DNA of 7,207 nucleotides, from assembly GCA_949486985.1 (NCBI GenBank), contig CATBLW010000257.1, positions 1 through 7,207 on the forward strand. The letters run 5' to 3'. This document shows, piece after piece, positions 5,243 to 7,207 of this stretch. Position 1 is the first letter of the stretch, and the number at the start of each line of letters is the position of its first letter. Source of the DNA: Prochlorococcus marinus str. MIT 9215 (GTDB taxonomy: Bacteria > Cyanobacteriota > Cyanobacteriia > PCC-6307 > Cyanobiaceae). The translations under genes were made by a program, and so were the position numbers. The notes under the pieces are model-generated. The model made no database searches. It had not been told where the DNA came from and worked only from the letters and a program-made list of their open reading frames with translations.

Positions 5243-6655
5243 CTAGGCGACCTCACCGACAGAAGACTGCTTCGACAACTGCGTCTTGCAGCGATCAAGA
5301 GCTTCTGCACAGAGCTTTCCACTCAGCACCGCCCCCTCCATGGAAGCCAAGTAGCGCTGCATTGTGAAATCACCTGCAAGGAAAAAGTTTTCAATTGGCG
5401 TCTCCTGGCTTGGACGAAGCTGCTGACATCCTGGAGTGGTTTTGTAAACCGAAAGCGGCGTCTTAACGACTTTGGACTTGCGTAGTTTCGCCTGATTGTT
5501 TCCCGTAAAATGCATAGGGAAAAGTTTCTTCAGCTCAGCCAATGTCGCCTCAATGATGTCGGCATCGCTGCGCCCAATCCAATCCTTAGCAGGCGCAAAA
5601 ACCAATTCGAGCATCGATCGATCTGGGTCTTCATACTCCTTGCAAGTAATGCTCATATCTGCATAAACACTGAGCAGAGGTGAACGACTAAATAACAAGT
5701 GATCAATATCTGTGAGCTTGCGATCAAACCAAAGGTGGATATTGATCACAGGCACCCCACGCAAACCATCGAGCTTCCGAAACATCTCGAGCTGCTGCCA
5801 AGGAGCTGGCAACAGCAACTTCAAAGCATCAACAGGCAAAGCACTGACAAATGCATCGGCATGAATCTCTTTGGGCTCAGAGCCCTGCTCGCCTCGAATT
5901 CGATAGCTCGCCACCTTGCCATCATCGCCAAGATTGATCGCCAGAAGAGGATTGTTTAGATGCACTTCTCCACCCAGAGCTTCAATGTGCTCGACCATGG
6001 GCTGACAAAGACGCTCAGGCGGGGCGCCATCAAGAAACGCCATCTTGGAGCCGTTCTTTTCCTGAAGGAAGCGATTGAGTGCTGTAAGAACCACAGTCGC
6101 CGAAATCTCATCGGGATCAATGAAATTCAACGCTTTGCTCATAGCGATGAACACCTCATCATTCACCCGTTCAGGGATGTTTTGGATCCTCAACCATTCC
6201 GTCCATGAATATTGATCACACGCTTCCACATAACCCTGTCCACGAAGCATCGCTGGCACGAGGCCAAGACCAAAAGCAATCTTCTCAGGCCAGCTCAACA
6301 TGTCGTTGTTACTAAGAATCGCCGCCACACCATTCACCGGAGCGGGTAGATCAGGGAAATCAAAACGGCTATAGGTGCCAGGTTCATCCAACTGATTGAA
6401 GATCATCGAGTGGCTTTTCCACTGCAAGCGATCCTCGATATCCAATTCATGGAACAACTGCAGCATGTTCGGATAGGCACCAAAGAAAATGTGCAACCCG
6501 GTCTCATACCAATCACCATCTGAATCTTTCCAGGCGGCGACCTTGCCGCCGAGCACGTCACGTGCCTCATAGACCACAGGAGTGTGGCCCGCGTCAGCCA
6601 GGTACTTGGCACAGGAAAGGCCTGCCAGGCCTGCTCCTGCGATGGCAACGCGCAT
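5243..6655 (-). CDS. pds: 15-cis-phytoene desaturase, plant type (Pds/CrtP)
   Basis: A 470-residue FAD-dependent desaturase of the cyanobacterial/plant Pds type (CrtP). It takes 15-cis-phytoene through phytofluene to zeta-carotene, passing electrons to quinone in the photosynthetic membrane. The N-terminal dinucleotide fold is GAGLAG at residues 7-12, then YEARDVLGGKVAAW and TGLHIFFGAYPN at 52-63. The C-terminal FAD-binding block is FFLAGDFTMQRYLASMEGA at 424-442, followed by a GKLCAEAL helix. Numbering matches my memory of the Synechococcus PCC 7942 enzyme: Arg195, Leu320, Val403 and Leu436, positions reported to change in norflurazon-resistant mutants, all carry the sensitive wild-type residue. 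The ATG at 6653-6655 starts directly at MRVAIAGAG, so the start is firm; a purine-rich GAGAGAAG lies just upstream. It leads the pds-crtB pair and diverges from ndhM across 107 bases. Confidence 0.97.
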   Translation of the reverse strand: MRVAIAGAGLAGLSCAKYLADAGHTPVVYEARDVLGGKVAAWKDSDGDWYETGLHIFFGAYPNMLQLFHELDIEDRLQWKSHSMIFNQLDEPGTYSRFDFPDLPAPVNGVAAILSNNDMLSWPEKIAFGLGLVPAMLRGQGYVEACDQYSWTEWLRIQNIPERVNDEVFIAMSKALNFIDPDEISATVVLTALNRFLQEKNGSKMAFLDGAPPERLCQPMVEHIEALGGEVHLNNPLLAINLGDDGKVASYRIRGEQGSEPKEIHADAFVSALPVDALKLLLPAPWQQLEMFRKLDGLRGVPVINIHLWFDRKLTDIDHLLFSRSPLLSVYADMSITCKEYEDPDRSMLELVFAPAKDWIGRSDADIIEATLAELKKLFPMHFTGNNQAKLRKSKVVKTPLSVYKTTPGCQQLRPSQETPIENFFLAGDFTMQRYLASMEGAVLSGKLCAEALDRCKTQLSKQSSVGEVA

Positions 6656-6762
6656 GCTTCTCTCGAAAACTGAAAGTCAACCTTAAAAGGGTCCCACCCC
6701 CTTCGGCTTCCTAGAGTTATTCAATCTCTTCTCTCGGTCCCATCAATGGACCGGCCCTTGCC
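6656..6762. promoter_or_regulatory. Divergent pds/ndhM intergenic region
   Basis: These 107 bases must hold the 5' leaders, and probably promoters, of both pds (leftward) and ndhM (rightward), because both lead their units. I find no convincing -35/-10 pair. The best -10-like hexamer toward ndhM is TAGAGT at 6712-6717, which agrees with TATAAT at 4 of 6 positions and has no matching -35. A leftward TTGACT near 6673-6678 is too close to the pds ATG to act as its -35. A short inverted repeat AAGGG (6687-6691) and CCCTT (6699-6703) lies in the middle. Confidence 0.4.
6735..6753 (+). promoter_or_regulatory. Small hairpin in the ndhM leader
   Basis: CGGTCC (6735-6740) pairs perfectly with GGACCG (6748-6753) around the 7-base loop CATCAAT. 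The stem ends nine bases before the ndhM ATG, where a Shine-Dalgarno sequence would be expected, and none is present. It could influence ribosome access to ndhM, but a 6-bp stem can arise by chance. Confidence 0.35.
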
Positions 6763-7110
6763 ATGACCGAGACCCTGCTGAAGTGCACCACACGTCATGT
6801 GCGGATTTTTACGGCCAGGGTTGAGAACGATGATCTGATCGCAGACCCCGACCAGCTCACTCTCGACCTCGACCCTGACAATGAATTTCTCTGGGACGAC
6901 AATGTCTTGGCGAAAATTCAACAACGCTTTAAGGATCTGGTGAACTCCCAAGCTGGTGGAGAACTGAGTGACTACAACCTGCGAAAAATCGGCTCAGAAT
7001 TGGAAGGCACGATTCGTCAACTACTGCAGGCCGGAGAACTGAGCTACAACCTCGATGCTCGTGTGCTGAATTACTCCATGGGCCTGCCTCGAAAGCCTGA
7101 GTTGTTGTGA
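6763..7110 (+). CDS. ndhM: NAD(P)H-quinone oxidoreductase (NDH-1) subunit M
   Basis: A 115-residue NdhM, one of the oxygenic-photosynthesis-specific subunits of the cyanobacterial NDH-1 complex, which has no counterpart in E. coli complex I. NDH-1 sits in the thylakoid membrane and moves electrons from ferredoxin to plastoquinone for cyclic electron flow, respiration and, in variant complexes, CO2 uptake. The N-terminal MTETLLKCTTRHVRIFTARV, the acidic LTLDLDPDNEFLWDD at about 32-46, and the C-terminal SYNLDARVLNYSMGLPRKPELL are characteristic. There is no transmembrane segment, as expected for a peripheral-arm subunit. Length is normal. No Shine-Dalgarno sequence precedes the ATG, and a small hairpin sits just upstream. 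Its TGA overlaps the GTG of the next gene (GTGA), implying co-translation. It is divergent from pds. Confidence 0.95.
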   Translation: MTETLLKCTTRHVRIFTARVENDDLIADPDQLTLDLDPDNEFLWDDNVLAKIQQRFKDLVNSQAGGELSDYNLRKIGSELEGTIRQLLQAGELSYNLDARVLNYSMGLPRKPELL

Positions 7111-7207
7111 GCCCTTCCCGTTACGACAGACAGCCACCCCGACGCGACTACGGCGACGAACGCCGGCGGCCAAACCCCAGCGGCCGCGACCCAAGGGAGC
7201 GTTACGA
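7107..7207 (+). CDS. Arginine-rich protein resembling DUF3172, N-terminal part (partial)
   Basis: The first 33 codons of a gene that runs off the right edge. It opens with GTG at 7107-7109, overlapping the ndhM stop as GTGA, and reads VSPSRYDRQPPRRDYGDERR, then a further Arg/Pro-rich stretch to the edge, all without a stop. This Arg/Asp/Tyr/Pro-rich disordered head resembles the cytoplasmic N-terminus of cyanobacterial DUF3172 proteins, in which such a head precedes one transmembrane helix and a conserved C-terminal domain of unknown function. From memory a protein of this kind follows ndhM in marine picocyanobacteria. The helix and domain lie outside the window, so the family call is tentative, but the reading frame and coupling are clear. 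Confidence 0.72.
   Translation, partial: MSPSRYDRQPPRRDYGDERRRPNPSGRDPRERY

Noticed and set aside
6673..6678. TTGACT (minus strand) as a -35 box for pds
   Set aside because: A 17-base spacing would put the -10 on the pds start codon itself, leaving no leader.
1..7207. tRNA or rRNA genes, insertion sequences, integrase or phage genes, toxin-antitoxin pairs, HIP1 octamers
   Set aside because: I looked for these and saw none; nearly all bases are accounted for by housekeeping genes with similar composition, so there is no sign of recent transfer.

Overview
The window reads as ordinary, densely packed housekeeping chromosome of a cyanobacterium, most likely a marine Synechococcus (picocyanobacterial clade). 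Three markers are essentially restricted to oxygenic phototrophs: Ycf34, the NDH-1 subunit NdhM and a plant-type phytoene desaturase next to phytoene synthase. The picocyanobacterial assignment rests on gene order remembered from that clade (pds-crtB divergent from ndhM), very short intergenic gaps, moderate GC and no HIP1 octamer; it is an inference.

Layout. Bases 1-853 (+): the 3' end of fabD, then plsC five bases later, covering fatty acid elongation supply and phosphatidic acid synthesis. Bases 789-2467 (-): a tight cluster transcribed ycf34, tsaB, DUF218. ycf34 and tsaB overlap by ATGA, and tsaB and the DUF218 gene abut as TAG|ATG in the same frame. The DUF218 gene runs 65 bases into the 3' end of plsC on the opposite strand. 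Bases 2460-4207 (+): a class II tRNA nucleotidyltransferase gene whose start codon overlaps that of ycf34 head to head, then a small RRM RNA-binding protein. Bases 4292-6655 (-): pds then crtB, nine bases apart, the first two committed steps of carotenoid synthesis. Bases 6763-7207 (+): ndhM and the beginning of an arginine-rich protein resembling DUF3172, overlapping as GTGA.

The genes fall into three themes. Lipid synthesis is fabD and plsC. tRNA maturation is tsaB (t6A37) and the CCA-type enzyme, which flank ycf34. Photosynthetic membrane function is ycf34, pds, crtB, ndhM and perhaps the RRM protein.

I see no mobile element, CRISPR array, tRNA or rRNA gene, prophage or toxin-antitoxin pair, and no convincing new system. 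The most unusual local structure is an in-frame 18-base tandem repeat that gives TsaB a predicted hexapeptide-repeat N-terminal extension. Next come the overlapping divergent start codons of ycf34 and the nucleotidyltransferase, and the 5'-UTR and intergenic hairpins described below.
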